A stretch of DNA of 64,000 nt from Hyphomicrobiales bacterium (GTDB lineage: Bacteria; Pseudomonadota; Alphaproteobacteria; Rhizobiales; Rhizobiaceae): contig UCKM01000001.1 in assembly GCA_900473175.1 (NCBI GenBank), forward strand, positions 124,001 through 188,000, read 5' to 3'. The stretch's first letter is position 1. Every line of letters begins with the position of its first letter. Below, in pieces: positions 12,413 to 21,197 of this stretch. Position numbers and translations under genes: made by a program. The notes below the pieces were generated by a model. It was not told the origin of the DNA. It saw only the letters and a program-made list of their open reading frames with translations, and ran no database searches.

Positions 12413-12799
12413 TTACTTCGAGTACTGTTTCAGATAGGCTTCGAGATTGGCGATTTCGGTATCGTCCTTTAACCCGACAAAGGCCATTTTGGTACCTTTC
12501 ACCTTTGCCTTCGGATCGTGCAGATAATCCTTCAAGCTCGCCGGATCCCATACGAGACCGGCCTTGCCAGCGTCGACCATTGCGGTCGAATAGCTGAAGC
12601 CCGGATGCGTACCTGCCGTGCGGCCGAACAAGCCGAACAATGACGGTCCGACCTTGTTCTTGTCGCTGTCAGCGATGTGACAGACCGCGCATTTCTTGAA
12701 GACCGTGGCGCCGGCTGTGGCGTCACCTTCCTGGGCGCGTGCTCCGACAACAGACAGCATCGCAACTGACATACCAATCAGTAGTGTCGTATATCGCAT
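12413..12799 (-). CDS. Periplasmic cytochrome c (class I, c2-like)
   Basis: A 128-residue class I cytochrome c with an N-terminal signal peptide (about 1-22, ending VGARAQ). The heme motif is CAVCH (Cys37, Cys40, His41), followed by KVGPSLFGLFGR, and the likely axial methionine is Met105 in KGTKMAF. It resembles the small soluble c2/c550 type that carries electrons from periplasmic dehydrogenases to oxidases. In methylotrophs a cytochrome of this size accepts electrons from the primary methanol dehydrogenase cytochrome. That role is likely here given the xox genes 6 kb away, but not shown by sequence. Confidence 0.88.
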   Translation of the reverse strand: MRYTTLLIGMSVAMLSVVGARAQEGDATAGATVFKKCAVCHIADSDKNKVGPSLFGLFGRTAGTHPGFSYSTAMVDAGKAGLVWDPASLKDYLHDPKAKVKGTKMAFVGLKDDTEIANLEAYLKQYSK

Positions 12800-13123
12800 G
12801 GCTTCTCCTCATTCTCGCCAAGGGTGCCCTGGACGAAGACTGGCACCAATTTCCATGCATTGGTGTCCACCATTTTAGAACGCTTCCAGAGTTACCCGCC
12901 GCTTTTGAGAAGTCAATTGCTTGCACGCAGAAATTGCTTCGCTAGCACCGTGCCCGTTTTCCTCCCGGTCGCGATTGACGTCAGCAGGTGGGAACCTTAA
13001 CTTGAAGAAATGTTTCTCATTCGGGCACCTTGAGAAATCCAACACGGGCGTTTGCTCCCGTCCTCAGTCCTGACATTTCAGGCTGAACTACGGGCGACTA
13101 CTTGGAAAGTTGGAGGTGCCGAT
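12800..13123. promoter_or_regulatory. Divergent promoter region, cytochrome c / small protein and ABC operon
   Basis: A 324 bp gap without a convincing gene, between the cytochrome c start (minus) and the small protein at 13124 (plus). On the plus strand TTGACG at 12975-12980 and TAACTT at 12998-13003 are 17 bp apart and could be a sigma-70-type promoter for the rightward genes, although the -10 is weak. TGGAGG just before 13120 is the ribosome site of the small protein. No clear dyad operator was seen. Confidence 0.35.
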
Positions 13124-13333
13124 ATGAATGTTGTCGATCTCGTCCTGACGATTTGCCTTATATCGAACCCCACAATCTGTCGGGAAGAACGGCTGCATTT
13201 CGAAAGCCGCGGCAATCTCTTGAACTGCATGTTCCTGGCACCGGCCGAAATTGCCAAATGGTCCGAAGAACATCCGAAACAAAAGGTCGTCCGGTGGAAA
13301 TGTGACTATCCCACAAATGAGCGGACACTCTAG
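13124..13333 (+). CDS. Small conserved protein of unknown function
   Basis: A 69-residue protein beginning at an ATG seven bases behind GGAGG. It opens with a short hydrophobic stretch (MNVVDLVLTICLIS), too short and lacking positive charges for a clear signal peptide, then NPTICREERLHFES and a C-terminal half with WSEEHPKQKVVRWKC. Four cysteines are present. I recall similar short proteins in other Rhizobiales but no function. It stands 29 bp ahead of the ABC binding-protein gene on the same strand. Confidence 0.55.
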   Translation: MNVVDLVLTICLISNPTICREERLHFESRGNLLNCMFLAPAEIAKWSEEHPKQKVVRWKCDYPTNERTL

Positions 13334-13362
13334 ATGTCAGCACGCGCACTGTAAGGGAGGAC

Positions 13363-14346
13363 ATGGTGACAGGACTGCATCATCTTCGCATCTTTTTGGC
13401 GTTTATGCTGATCTGGAGCCAGTTCGGCGTCACCAACAGCATGGCAGCCGATACGGTCCGGATCGGGGTGCTGAAGTTTGGTACGGTGAACTGGGAACTC
13501 GACACGATCAAACACCACAAACTCGATGAGAAACATGGTGTGAATGTCGATGTTCGGTTCTTTGCCGGTGAAGACGCGACCAATGTTGCAATGATGGCGG
13601 GGGATGTCGATATCATCGTCAGCGACTGGCTCTGGGTATCGCGTCAACGCGCCTCCGGCGAGGACCTCACCTTCGTCCCCTATTCCAGCTCGGTCGGCGC
13701 CATCATGGTTCGCGACGGATCGGCGATAAAGAGCCTCGCGGACCTCAAGGGCAAGAAGATCGGTGTGGCTGGTGGTCCGCTCGACAAGAGCTGGCTGCTG
13801 ATCCAGGGCCTTGCGAAACAACAATTTTCGGCTGACCTTGCCGACGAGAACGAGATTGTCTATGGCGCGCCGCCTCTGCTTGCTGAAAAGGCGCAGCAGA
13901 GCGAACTCGACGCGGTCCTGAATTTCTGGAATTTCTGCGCGCGGTTGGAAGCCAATGGCTTTCATCGCCTGATCGGCGCCAATGATGCTGCCAAAGCACT
14001 TGGCGCTTCAGGGACGACCTCGGCGATAGGCTATATATTCCACGAGAAATGGGCGCGGGCTCATCCCGACGCTATCGCTGGTTTTATCGCGGCGAGTCGT
14101 GATGCAAAGGCGATCCTGGCTAGATCTGACGAAGACTGGCAACGCCTTGCCCCTGTCGCCAAAGCCGAGGGCCACGAGCTTGACGTATTGCGCGATCGCT
14201 ACCGGGAAGGAATTCCCAAAGCGACCATTGAAGAGCAGGAAGCGGACGCGGCCAAGCTTTACGCTGTTCTTGCCGAACTTGGCGGCCCCCGCTTGGTCGG
14301 CTCGGCCAAGGTATTGGCACGCGGCACATTCTGGGGAGGCGAATAA
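13363..14346 (+). CDS. ABC transporter substrate-binding protein, NitT/TauT (NMT1-like) type
   Basis: A 327-residue periplasmic binding protein with a signal peptide ending near NSMAAD. The mature protein starts with VRIGVLKFGTVNWELDTIK, then GEDATNVAMMAGDVDIIVSD and LADLKGKKIGVAGGPLDKSW, typical of the NMT1/SsuA-like family that feeds NitT/TauT-type importers. The substrate is not evident. Homologous transporters are found beside PQQ-dependent dehydrogenase genes in methylotrophs. The permease and ATPase genes follow without gaps. Confidence 0.85.
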   Translation: MVTGLHHLRIFLAFMLIWSQFGVTNSMAADTVRIGVLKFGTVNWELDTIKHHKLDEKHGVNVDVRFFAGEDATNVAMMAGDVDIIVSDWLWVSRQRASGEDLTFVPYSSSVGAIMVRDGSAIKSLADLKGKKIGVAGGPLDKSWLLIQGLAKQQFSADLADENEIVYGAPPLLAEKAQQSELDAVLNFWNFCARLEANGFHRLIGANDAAKALGASGTTSAIGYIFHEKWARAHPDAIAGFIAASRDAKAILARSDEDWQRLAPVAKAEGHELDVLRDRYREGIPKATIEEQEADAAKLYAVLAELGGPRLVGSAKVLARGTFWGGE

Positions 14347-15165
14347 ATGGGACTGGCGAGCGCTCAACCTGAAAGTTCTCGAAACGCTCCGAACGGTGTC
14401 AGCGGTCATCGACAATGGAATTCATCGGCAATGATCATATTGTCTTTCGCCGCGCTGCTCGTCGCATGGCATTGTGGCGCAACATTGTGGCCTAGCCGGT
14501 CATTTCCGCCGCCATTGCTGGTGTTCCAAACCTTTCTCCGCGAAACCGCGAGCGGTGATCTGCCCTATCATCTGGGGATGACGCTCTGGCGCGTTGCGGC
14601 ATCCTTCATGCTTGCAATGACTATTGGCTCGGTGATCGGCGTTCTTCTCGGGAGCTATCGGCGCGCCGACCAGTTTTTCAATCCGTGGCTCATCCTGTTC
14701 CTGAATATCCCGGCACTCGTGGTTATTGTCCTCGCCTATATCTGGTTCGGTTTGAACGAGGCCGCAGCGATTGGAGCGGTGGCGATCAACAAGATTCCGA
14801 ACGTGGTCGTTACCATGCGTGAGGGAACGCGGGCACTTGACCTGCGCTATGCTGAAATGGCCCAAGTCTACCGCTTTGGCCCACTCGAGCGCCTGCGGCA
14901 TATACTGCTGCCGCAACTGCAGCCCTATATTGCAGCGGCATCGCGCTCCGGCATTGCGCTCATCTGGAAGATCGTGCTCGTGGTTGAGTTGCTTGGCCGG
15001 TCGAACGGCGTAGGCTTTCAGATCAATTTGTTCTTTCAGCTCTTCGATGTCGCTGCGATCCTTGCCTACGCCTTGGCTTTCGTCGCCGTCATGCTCTTCA
15101 TCGAACTTGTCATGGTGCAACCGCTTGAACGCTCATCCACACGCTGGCGCCGCCGCGCGGCTTAA
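14347..15165 (+). CDS. ABC transporter permease, NitT/TauT type
   Basis: A 272-residue inner-membrane permease. After a polar N-terminus (about 1-30) there are around six hydrophobic segments. The cytoplasmic loop reads REGTRALDLRYAEMAQVYRF, corresponding to the EAA loop that contacts the ATPase. The start codon directly follows the stop of the binding-protein gene, with GGAGG eight bases upstream. Substrate unknown. Confidence 0.88.
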   Translation: MGLASAQPESSRNAPNGVSGHRQWNSSAMIILSFAALLVAWHCGATLWPSRSFPPPLLVFQTFLRETASGDLPYHLGMTLWRVAASFMLAMTIGSVIGVLLGSYRRADQFFNPWLILFLNIPALVVIVLAYIWFGLNEAAAIGAVAINKIPNVVVTMREGTRALDLRYAEMAQVYRFGPLERLRHILLPQLQPYIAAASRSGIALIWKIVLVVELLGRSNGVGFQINLFFQLFDVAAILAYALAFVAVMLFIELVMVQPLERSSTRWRRRAA

Positions 15166-15883
15166 GGTCGACATAGAGGAAAAATCGTTCCGCTCATCGA
15201 ACGGCGGGACGATTGACGTTCTGCGCAATTTGCGCTTCGAAGTCGAGCAGAATGAATTTGCCTGCATCATTGGCCCTTCCGGATGCGGCAAGACCACGTT
15301 GCTCCGCATCTTGCTCGGGCTCGACCCGGAGTATCGTGGCGCGGTTCAACTGCCGGGCAATGCCCGGGCCCGCATGGGTGCGGTGTTCCAGGAGCCATTG
15401 CTCTTGCCATGGCGGACGGTCGAGCAGAACGTGCGATTGGCACTCCCGAAACGCTTGAGAAGTGCCAACCTTGATGCGTTGTTCGGTCAACTTGGCCTTT
15501 CGAAGATGCGAACATTCTATCCCGGTGAGCTCTCCCTTGGCCTTGCGCGCCGGGTGGCGATGGCACGAGCTCTGGCGATCGAACCGGATATTCTGCTGCT
15601 CGATGAGCCCTTTGTTTCGCTGGACGATGCAACGGCGTACCAGCTTCGATATTTGCTCCTGTCCGTGTGGTCTGAACGCCCTACGACTGCCTTGATGGTG
15701 ACGCATAATATCCAGGAAGCGATCATGCTGTCGGACCGGATAATCGTGCTTTCGGATAGACCATCCCATGTGATCGGAACCTTCGATATCCGGCTGCCGC
15801 GTCAGTACCGCAACGAGCAGGTCAAGGCTGATCTCCTGCGCTCTTTCAACGAGAAGTTCGCTGGAACAAGGATTGCACCATGA
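15125..15883 (+). CDS. ABC transporter ATP-binding protein with degenerate signature motif
   Basis: ATPase of the preceding importer. The Walker A is GPSGCGKTT, the Q-loop is VFQEPLLLPW, the Walker B is ILLLDEPFVSLD and the switch histidine is in VTHNIQEA. The signature, normally LSGGQ-like, reads LSLGLARRVAMARAL, an unusual change in a catalytic motif. No ATG gives a reasonable start: one at 15047 would overlap the permease by 119 bp, so a TTG at 15125 (41 bp overlap) is preferred, and TTG 15107 is possible. The N-terminal boundary is uncertain. It overlaps the next gene by ATGA. Confidence 0.8.
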   Translation: MNAHPHAGAAARLKVDIEEKSFRSSNGGTIDVLRNLRFEVEQNEFACIIGPSGCGKTTLLRILLGLDPEYRGAVQLPGNARARMGAVFQEPLLLPWRTVEQNVRLALPKRLRSANLDALFGQLGLSKMRTFYPGELSLGLARRVAMARALAIEPDILLLDEPFVSLDDATAYQLRYLLLSVWSERPTTALMVTHNIQEAIMLSDRIIVLSDRPSHVIGTFDIRLPRQYRNEQVKADLLRSFNEKFAGTRIAP

Positions 15884-16839
15884 GCCAACCGACACGGCGC
15901 AGCGTACTCAAAACCGGAGCCCTTTTTGCCTGTTGCGGCATGGCCCATATGCGCTTAGCTCGGGCGCAAATGGTTGAAGGGGGTGCTCTGTCCGTGACCG
16001 AGATCGCCGATGGGGTATTTGCCTTTGCCGGCATTCCCGCCATGATGCTCGCGCGGAACCAGGGCAGGATATGCAATCTTGGTTTTATTGTCGGTAGCGA
16101 TGCAGTTGCCGTCATCGACAGTGGGGGTAGTGTTGCAGAAGGCAAGGAACTGATCGCGGCAATTCGCGCTATGACCGACAAGCCTATTCGCTACCTGATC
16201 AACACGCACATGCACCCAGATCACATCTTCGGCAATGCGGCGTTCGCGGCAACTGGTGCGACCGTTGTCGGTCATCATAATCTGCCGCGTGCGCTGGAGG
16301 CCCGCGGCGAATTTTACCTGAAGAGCTACCGCGACAGCATGGGCAGCGCGCTGATGGCCGATGTCAGGATCGTGCCTCCCACGCAACTCGTTACCGGCGA
16401 GCAAGAGCTCGACCTTGGTGGACGGAAACTCAAACTAATAGCCTGGAAGCCAGCCCATACCGACAACGATCTCACCGTGTTGGACGAGCAATCGGAAACC
16501 TTCTTTACCGGCGACCTCTGTTTTCTCGGTCATCTACCGACGATGGACGGCTCGCTTCGCGGCTGGATCGCTCAATTGGATACCCTGAAAGCGATCAAGG
16601 CGAAACGTGCTGTTCCGGGACATGGTCCCGTGCCGGCACAGTGGCCGCAGGGGCTCGAACCGGAAGAACGTTACTTTGACGTCCTTGCCCGCGATATCCG
16701 CAAGGCGATCGCCGACGGCGTGCCAATTGCGAAAGCGGTCAAGACCGCTGCACAGAGCGAGCAGGGCAATTGGCAGCTCTTTACCGAATACAACGAGCGC
16801 AATGCCACCGCCGCCTTTGCTGAGCTTGAATGGGAATGA
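15880..16839 (+). CDS. Quinoprotein-associated zinc metallohydrolase (metallo-beta-lactamase fold)
   Basis: A 319-residue exported metallo-beta-lactamase-fold protein. The N-terminus has a twin-arginine type signal, RRSVLKTGALFACCG, suggesting folded export. The zinc motif is THMHPDH (His110, His112, Asp114, His115), with later ligand regions at AWKPAHTDNDLTV and VPGHGP. It fits the 'quinoprotein relay system zinc metallohydrolase' family related to SoxH, which occurs beside PQQ dehydrogenases and a SoxYZ-like carrier, exactly as here. The biochemical substrate is not known. It overlaps the ABC ATPase by 4 bp. Confidence 0.82.
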   Translation: MSQPTRRSVLKTGALFACCGMAHMRLARAQMVEGGALSVTEIADGVFAFAGIPAMMLARNQGRICNLGFIVGSDAVAVIDSGGSVAEGKELIAAIRAMTDKPIRYLINTHMHPDHIFGNAAFAATGATVVGHHNLPRALEARGEFYLKSYRDSMGSALMADVRIVPPTQLVTGEQELDLGGRKLKLIAWKPAHTDNDLTVLDEQSETFFTGDLCFLGHLPTMDGSLRGWIAQLDTLKAIKAKRAVPGHGPVPAQWPQGLEPEERYFDVLARDIRKAIADGVPIAKAVKTAAQSEQGNWQLFTEYNERNATAAFAELEWE

Positions 16840-16919
16840 TCGAGCGTTTGCCAGACCCACTACCATGGTGATATACTTCAACTCGGCCGGGCACCGCCAA
16901 TTCTTGGTGGAGGCATAGT

Positions 16920-17774
16920 ATGACACTTCGTTCGACATTTCGACGCAACGGCGTTGCTGCGGTTGTTCTTTTGACAATGCTCGGGGCGACAGTCTCGCTT
17001 GGCGCGCAAGCGCAAAGCGCCGGGGGTCCGGAACCTGCCACCTGGAATAGCTTGAAAAGCGACGTATTCGGTCAGAAGACCATCGAGCCAGCCGACGGCA
17101 TCATCAGCATTGAAGCCCCGAAGCGCGCCGAAGATGCCGCGATTGTGCCCGTTGATCTTCACTTCAAGACAGATGCAGCAACCGGCCGATTGAAGGCTGT
17201 GACGCTTATTGTCGATGAAAATCCGTCGCCCGTGGCCGCCGTGTTCCAGTTCGGCAAGGACGCGGGTGTTACCCACCTCGCCACCCGCTTGCGGGTCAAT
17301 GCCTATTCCTATGTTCGGGCGATCGCGGAGACCGAGGATGGCAAGCTTCACATGACCGCGACCTATGTGAAGGCATCGGGCGGCTGCTCCGCACCGGCGG
17401 TCAAAAATCCGGATGAAGCGCAGGCGACGCTCGGACAAATGAAGCTGCGGGTATTTCCCTCAAATGCGCCCGGCACTGAATCCATGACTCGCGCGACCGA
17501 GATGCAGCTGATGATACGCCATCCCAATAATTCCGGCCTCCAGATGGACCAGGTCACCCGCTATTACATCCCTCCGCATTTCATCCAGGGGCTGACGATT
17601 TCCCAGGGCAATCGGCTGATCATGTCTATGGAAGGCGGCATTTCGATTTCGGAAGATCCGAACTTCCGGTTCGAGTTCAATGCAAAGCCAGACGAGGATG
17701 TGAAAGTCGACGCATCCGATACCAAGGGCAAAAAGTTCCAGGATGAGTGGCCCATTCAATCATCCACCCTGTGA
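16920..17774 (+). CDS. Quinoprotein dehydrogenase-associated SoxYZ-like carrier protein
   Basis: A 284-residue exported protein (signal peptide to about residue 32, ending GAQAQS). Residues about 45-165 resemble SoxY and carry an internal KASGGCSAP, in which Cys156 corresponds to the sulfur-carrying cysteine of the GGC motif of SoxY. Residues about 175-284 resemble SoxZ. It is thus a SoxY-SoxZ fusion. In this family the cysteine is internal, unlike free SoxY, where it sits on a C-terminal arm. No soxA, soxB or soxX is in the window, so thiosulfate oxidation is unlikely. A role with XoxF is implied by genomic association only. Confidence 0.82.
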   Translation: MTLRSTFRRNGVAAVVLLTMLGATVSLGAQAQSAGGPEPATWNSLKSDVFGQKTIEPADGIISIEAPKRAEDAAIVPVDLHFKTDAATGRLKAVTLIVDENPSPVAAVFQFGKDAGVTHLATRLRVNAYSYVRAIAETEDGKLHMTATYVKASGGCSAPAVKNPDEAQATLGQMKLRVFPSNAPGTESMTRATEMQLMIRHPNNSGLQMDQVTRYYIPPHFIQGLTISQGNRLIMSMEGGISISEDPNFRFEFNAKPDEDVKVDASDTKGKKFQDEWPIQSSTL

Positions 17775-17795
17775 GGCAGGTCCACCGCATCGTAT

Positions 17796-18146
17796 CTAGA
17801 AGCATCGCACGTCGGCTTCGGCCTGCGCGCGCTTCAGTTCGGCCGTTGCTGCCTTGGCCGGGGCACTCTCGCGAAAGAGCGCGCCATTCTCTCCGGGAAC
17901 CAGCCCCATCTGCTTGAAAGTCTCGGCCGCCTCATAATGATCGTAAGTAACAATCGAGGCAATGACGTCGATAGAACAGGAACATCGCTGGAGCGTATCG
18001 CGGTTTTCACCATTGGCTTTCATGCAGGCATAGACGTATTCGGCAAGGGTCGAAGTGGGGTAATCTGACGCAGCTTTTGCCGGCAAAGGGAAGGCTAATG
18101 CTGCAACTGCTAACACAGCAAAATTCGCAAATTTGAACGCAGCCAT
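17796..18146 (-). CDS. Small exported cysteine-containing protein of unknown function
   Basis: A 116-residue protein with a signal peptide (about 1-25, ending PAKAAS). The mature part has YACMKANGE, RCSCSID and a final RCF, giving four cysteines that could form disulfides in the periplasm. The C-terminal half is helical with alanine-rich repeats. The ATG at 18146 is preferred over an upstream in-frame start because it gives a clean signal peptide. It lies convergent to the SoxYZ-like gene and divergent from xoxF. I do not recognise a function; related small proteins occur beside xox genes. Confidence 0.6.
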   Translation of the reverse strand: MAAFKFANFAVLAVAALAFPLPAKAASDYPTSTLAEYVYACMKANGENRDTLQRCSCSIDVIASIVTYDHYEAAETFKQMGLVPGENGALFRESAPAKAATAELKRAQAEADVRCF

Positions 18147-18599
18147 GTGATATCTCGCTTTCGCCGAGTGGAAATATACATTTTCCAAGTAGATAGCAAA
18201 AAACAATAAAGACAGGCAACATTAACGTCAGACTTGTAGTATCAAATTATGTGACAGCGCTCTTGCGCAGAATATGTCAATTAGATCGATTGCTTACTGC
18301 ATTGCAGAAAGAGTATATTGCGATGCAACAAACATTAATTGATAAACGTGCTTGCTTAATGCAAATGTTTCTCCTATCGTCCATTTGTTTCCGGCTTCAA
18401 GGACGTTACCGTCAAGGGAGTGGTGACAGTCTTCGTAGGCCAAGCGGGGTGGGCAGTAACGGTGCCCTCTGCGCGCCTGGCTTAGGTCGTGACACGCTGC
18501 CGGAAATACTTCCCATTTGCGTGAGCTGATGGAGCGGAGCCGTCCTTTGAAGTGGCGCCGTCCGATGGTTCATTAAAGTGAACTCAGGGAGGACTCAAA
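18147..18599. promoter_or_regulatory. xoxF upstream region with promoter-like and palindromic elements
   Basis: A 453 bp divergent intergenic region, more AT-rich than its surroundings on the left half. A promoter-like pair TTGCTT (18290-18295) and TATATT (18314-18319) is 18 bp apart. Its spacer contains a perfect palindrome, CTGCA-T-TGCAG, at 18297-18307, a natural operator position. A second perfect dyad, GTTCA-TTAAAG-TGAAC at 18568-18583, lies just before the xoxF ribosome site AGGGAGGA. A 92-codon open frame at 18251-18529 has no family resemblance or ribosome site and is not called. Confidence 0.45.
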
Positions 18600-20501
18600 A
18601 TGCGTGTACACAGAAATATCATTGGCATTGGATTAGCTACTACGGCCATGTCGCTCTCATTGATGGGAAGCGCCTTTGCCAATGACGACCTGCAAAGCCT
18701 CGCTTCGGATTCGAAGAATTGGGCCATGCAGACTGGCGACTATGCAAATACCCGGTACTCCAAGCTGAAGAAGATTACCAAGGACAACGTCAAGAACCTG
18801 CAGGTCGCCTGGACGTTCTCGACTGGTGTGCTGCGCGGCCATGAAGGTGGTCCGCTTGTCATCGGTGACGTGATGTATGTTCATGCACCGTATCCGAATA
18901 CGGTTTACGCACTCGATCTCAACAATGACGGCAAGATCCTCTGGAAGTATGAGCCCCGGCAGGATCCCAGTGTTATTCCCATCATGTGCTGCGATACGGT
19001 CAATCGCGGTGTGGCCTACGGTGATGGAAAGATTTTCCTCTATCAGGCAGACACGACGCTTGTTGCACTCGACGCCAAGACAGGCAAAGTTGCCTGGTCG
19101 GTCAAGAACGGCGAAGCAGCAGATGGGACCAAGGGTGAATCTGGAACATCCGCGCCTGTTGTCGTGAAGGACAAGGTTCTCGTCGGTGTATCCGGTGGCG
19201 AGTTCGGCGTCAAAGGTCATTTGACGGCTTATAACATCAAGGACGGCAAGCAAGTCTGGCGTGCCTATTCGATGGGTTCCGACAAGGATACGTTGATCGA
19301 TCCGGAAAAGACCACCCAGCTCGGTAAGCCGGTTGGACCTGATTCCGGCACCAACACCTGGGAAGGCGATCAGTGGAAAATAGGCGGCGGAACGACATGG
19401 GGCTGGTACTCATACGATCCAAAGTTGAACCTCATCTATTACGGGACGGGCAACCCTTCGACGTGGAATCCCGTTCAGCGTCCAGGTGACAACAAATGGT
19501 CAATGACCATCATGGCCCGCGATGCGGATACCGGCATGGCCAAATGGCTCTACCAGATGACCCCGCACGATGAATGGGATTATGACGGCGTCAACGAAAT
19601 GATTCTGGCTGACGGAATCAAGATCGACGGTAAGGACCGCGACGTTCTCGTTCACTTCGACCGCAATGGCTTCGCTTATACGCTGGACCGGGCAACCGGC
19701 GAACTTCTGGTTGCAAAGAAGTATGACCCGGCGGTCAACTGGGCCACCGAAGTCGACATGGACAAGAGCAGCAAGACCTATGGCCGTCCGAAGGTCGTAG
19801 ACAAGTACTCGACACAGGCACAGGGCGAGGACACGAATACGACGGGCATTTGTCCGGCGGCTCTTGGTACGAAGGACCAGCAGCCGGCAGCCTATTCGCC
19901 CAAGACGAAGCTCTTCTATGTACCGACGAACCATGTCTGCATGGACTACGAGCCTTACAAGGTCAGTTATACCGCGGGTCAGCCTTATGTTGGCGCCACG
20001 GTATCGATGTATCCGGCTCCAAACAGCCATGGCGGCATGGGCAACTTCATCGCGTGGGATGCAGCCAAGGGTGAAATCGTCTGGTCCAAGCCCGAGCAAT
20101 TCTCGGTCTGGTCAGGCGCACTCGCAACCGATGGCGATGTCGTATTCTATGGCACGCTGGAAGGCTATTTGAAGGCAGTCGATAAGAGCGGCAAGGAACT
20201 CTACAAGTTCAAGACACCTTCCGGGATTATCGGCAACGTCACCACCTACGAGCACAAGGGCAAACAATATGTTGCCGTTCTGTCCGGCGTTGGCGGCTGG
20301 GCAGGCATCGGCCTAGCGGCCGGGTTGCTGGAAGCCAAGAACGCAGCGGCGTGGCACGGTGCAGTCGATCAGGGCAGAGCCCAGGGCGACGAAGCAGCTA
20401 CCGTCGGTACAGCCGGTCTTGGTGCCGTCGGCGGATATGCTGGTCTGGCGGACTACACCACCTTGGGTGGTCAGCTGACCGTTTTCACTGTTCCTGAATA
20501 A
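18600..20501 (+). CDS. xoxF: Lanthanide-dependent methanol dehydrogenase XoxF
   Basis: A 633-residue PQQ-dependent alcohol dehydrogenase with a signal peptide (about 1-27, ending GSAFA). The vicinal disulfide cysteines are Cys130-Cys131 in [12 protein letters not shown], and the PQQ-site tryptophan region is WGWYSYDP. The decisive feature is [10 protein letters not shown]: Asp327 is the catalytic Asp, and Asp329 two residues on is the extra ligand that marks lanthanide (XoxF) rather than calcium (MxaF, which has Ala there) enzymes. The sequence is of the XoxF5 kind. It oxidises methanol to formaldehyde, or further, in the periplasm. A strong ribosome site lies seven bases upstream, and xoxG and xoxJ follow. 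Confidence 0.97.
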   Translation: MRVHRNIIGIGLATTAMSLSLMGSAFANDDLQSLASDSKNWAMQTGDYANTRYSKLKKITKDNVKNLQVAWTFSTGVLRGHEGGPLVIGDVMYVHAPYPNTVYALDLNNDGKILWKYEPRQDPSVIPIMCCDTVNRGVAYGDGKIFLYQADTTLVALDAKTGKVAWSVKNGEAADGTKGESGTSAPVVVKDKVLVGVSGGEFGVKGHLTAYNIKDGKQVWRAYSMGSDKDTLIDPEKTTQLGKPVGPDSGTNTWEGDQWKIGGGTTWGWYSYDPKLNLIYYGTGNPSTWNPVQRPGDNKWSMTIMARDADTGMAKWLYQMTPHDEWDYDGVNEMILADGIKIDGKDRDVLVHFDRNGFAYTLDRATGELLVAKKYDPAVNWATEVDMDKSSKTYGRPKVVDKYSTQAQGEDTNTTGICPAALGTKDQQPAAYSPKTKLFYVPTNHVCMDYEPYKVSYTAGQPYVGATVSMYPAPNSHGGMGNFIAWDAAKGEIVWSKPEQFSVWSGALATDGDVVFYGTLEGYLKAVDKSGKELYKFKTPSGIIGNVTTYEHKGKQYVAVLSGVGGWAGIGLAAGLLEAKNAAAWHGAVDQGRAQGDEAATVGTAGLGAVGGYAGLADYTTLGGQLTVFTVPE

Positions 20502-20550
20502 TCGGAACGGTGTCGGACACACCGGGCCTGCGGGTGCAGGCTCACAAGAT

Positions 20551-20578
20551 GGGGCCCGGCTTAGCCAGGCCGGGTCCC
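20551..20578 (+). terminator. Strong hairpin between xoxF and xoxG
   Basis: GGGGCCCGGC at 20551-20560 pairs with GCCGGGTCCC at 20569-20578 over 10 bp (one G-T pair) with an 8-base loop. Only a weak T-rich stretch (TTGTGTCT) follows. It lies 50 bp after the xoxF stop and 94 bp before xoxG. It probably acts as a partial terminator or a 3' stabiliser that makes xoxF transcript more abundant than xoxGJ. Confidence 0.6.
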
Positions 20579-20671
20579 TTGTGTCTCAAAAGCCAAACTG
20601 ACGATTAACCACAACCGTCGAAACGGTATCGAGAGATACTGGATTGATGGATTGGAATATGAGGACTCCGG

Positions 20672-21196
20672 ATGCCCATTCGAAAGACATTTCTTGCCGT
20701 TGCTGCCGGCCTTGCTCTCCTGGCAAGCCAAGGCAGTACCTACGCCGACGACGCTGCAGCCGCAGCGGCTGCTTCCGACGAAAGCGGCAAATATGCCGAC
20801 AAGGACGGAAATCCAACATTCAAGATAGGCCAGGATGGAACTGTGGACTGGTACACCTATAGTGGCTACCGCCGTTTCAACTCCGAATGCAATGTCTGTC
20901 ATGGCGCCGATGGGGCGGGATCGTCCTTTGCGCCGGCGCTGGCGGAATCCCTGAAATCCATCAACTATGCCGACTTCATGGGGATTGTTGCTGGTGGCCG
21001 CAAGAACTTGAGCAGCGGCAATGAAAAGGTGATGCCGGCTTTTGGTGAGAACAAGAATGTCTACTGTTATATGGACGATCTTTACGTCTACCTGCGTGCG
21101 CGCGCTGTTGGCGATCTCCCGCGTGGCCGACCACCCAAGCACGAGGACAAGCCGGATGCGGCCAAACAGCAGGAATCATCCTGCATGGGTGGTTGA
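20672..21196 (+). CDS. xoxG: Cytochrome cL-type electron acceptor XoxG
   Basis: A 174-residue exported cytochrome c, the expected direct electron acceptor of XoxF. The signal peptide ends near GSTYAD. The heme motif is CNVCH (Cys73, Cys76, His77), followed by GADGAGSSFAPAL, and the likely axial methionine is Met121 in KVMPAFG. The extra cysteines in YCYMDDLYVYL and the C-terminus SSCMGG are as in the methanol-metabolism cytochromes. A one-base gap separates it from xoxJ. Confidence 0.93.
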   Translation: MPIRKTFLAVAAGLALLASQGSTYADDAAAAAAASDESGKYADKDGNPTFKIGQDGTVDWYTYSGYRRFNSECNVCHGADGAGSSFAPALAESLKSINYADFMGIVAGGRKNLSSGNEKVMPAFGENKNVYCYMDDLYVYLRARAVGDLPRGRPPKHEDKPDAAKQQESSCMGG

Positions 21197-21197
21197 C

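Noticed and set aside
16920-17774. Thiosulfate-oxidising Sox system
   Set aside because: Only a SoxYZ-like fusion and a SoxH-related metallohydrolase are present; soxA, soxX, soxB and soxCD are absent, and the cysteine is internal.
18251-18529. 92-codon plus-strand open frame upstream of xoxF
   Set aside because: It has no ribosome site or recognisable domain and lies across promoter-like elements.
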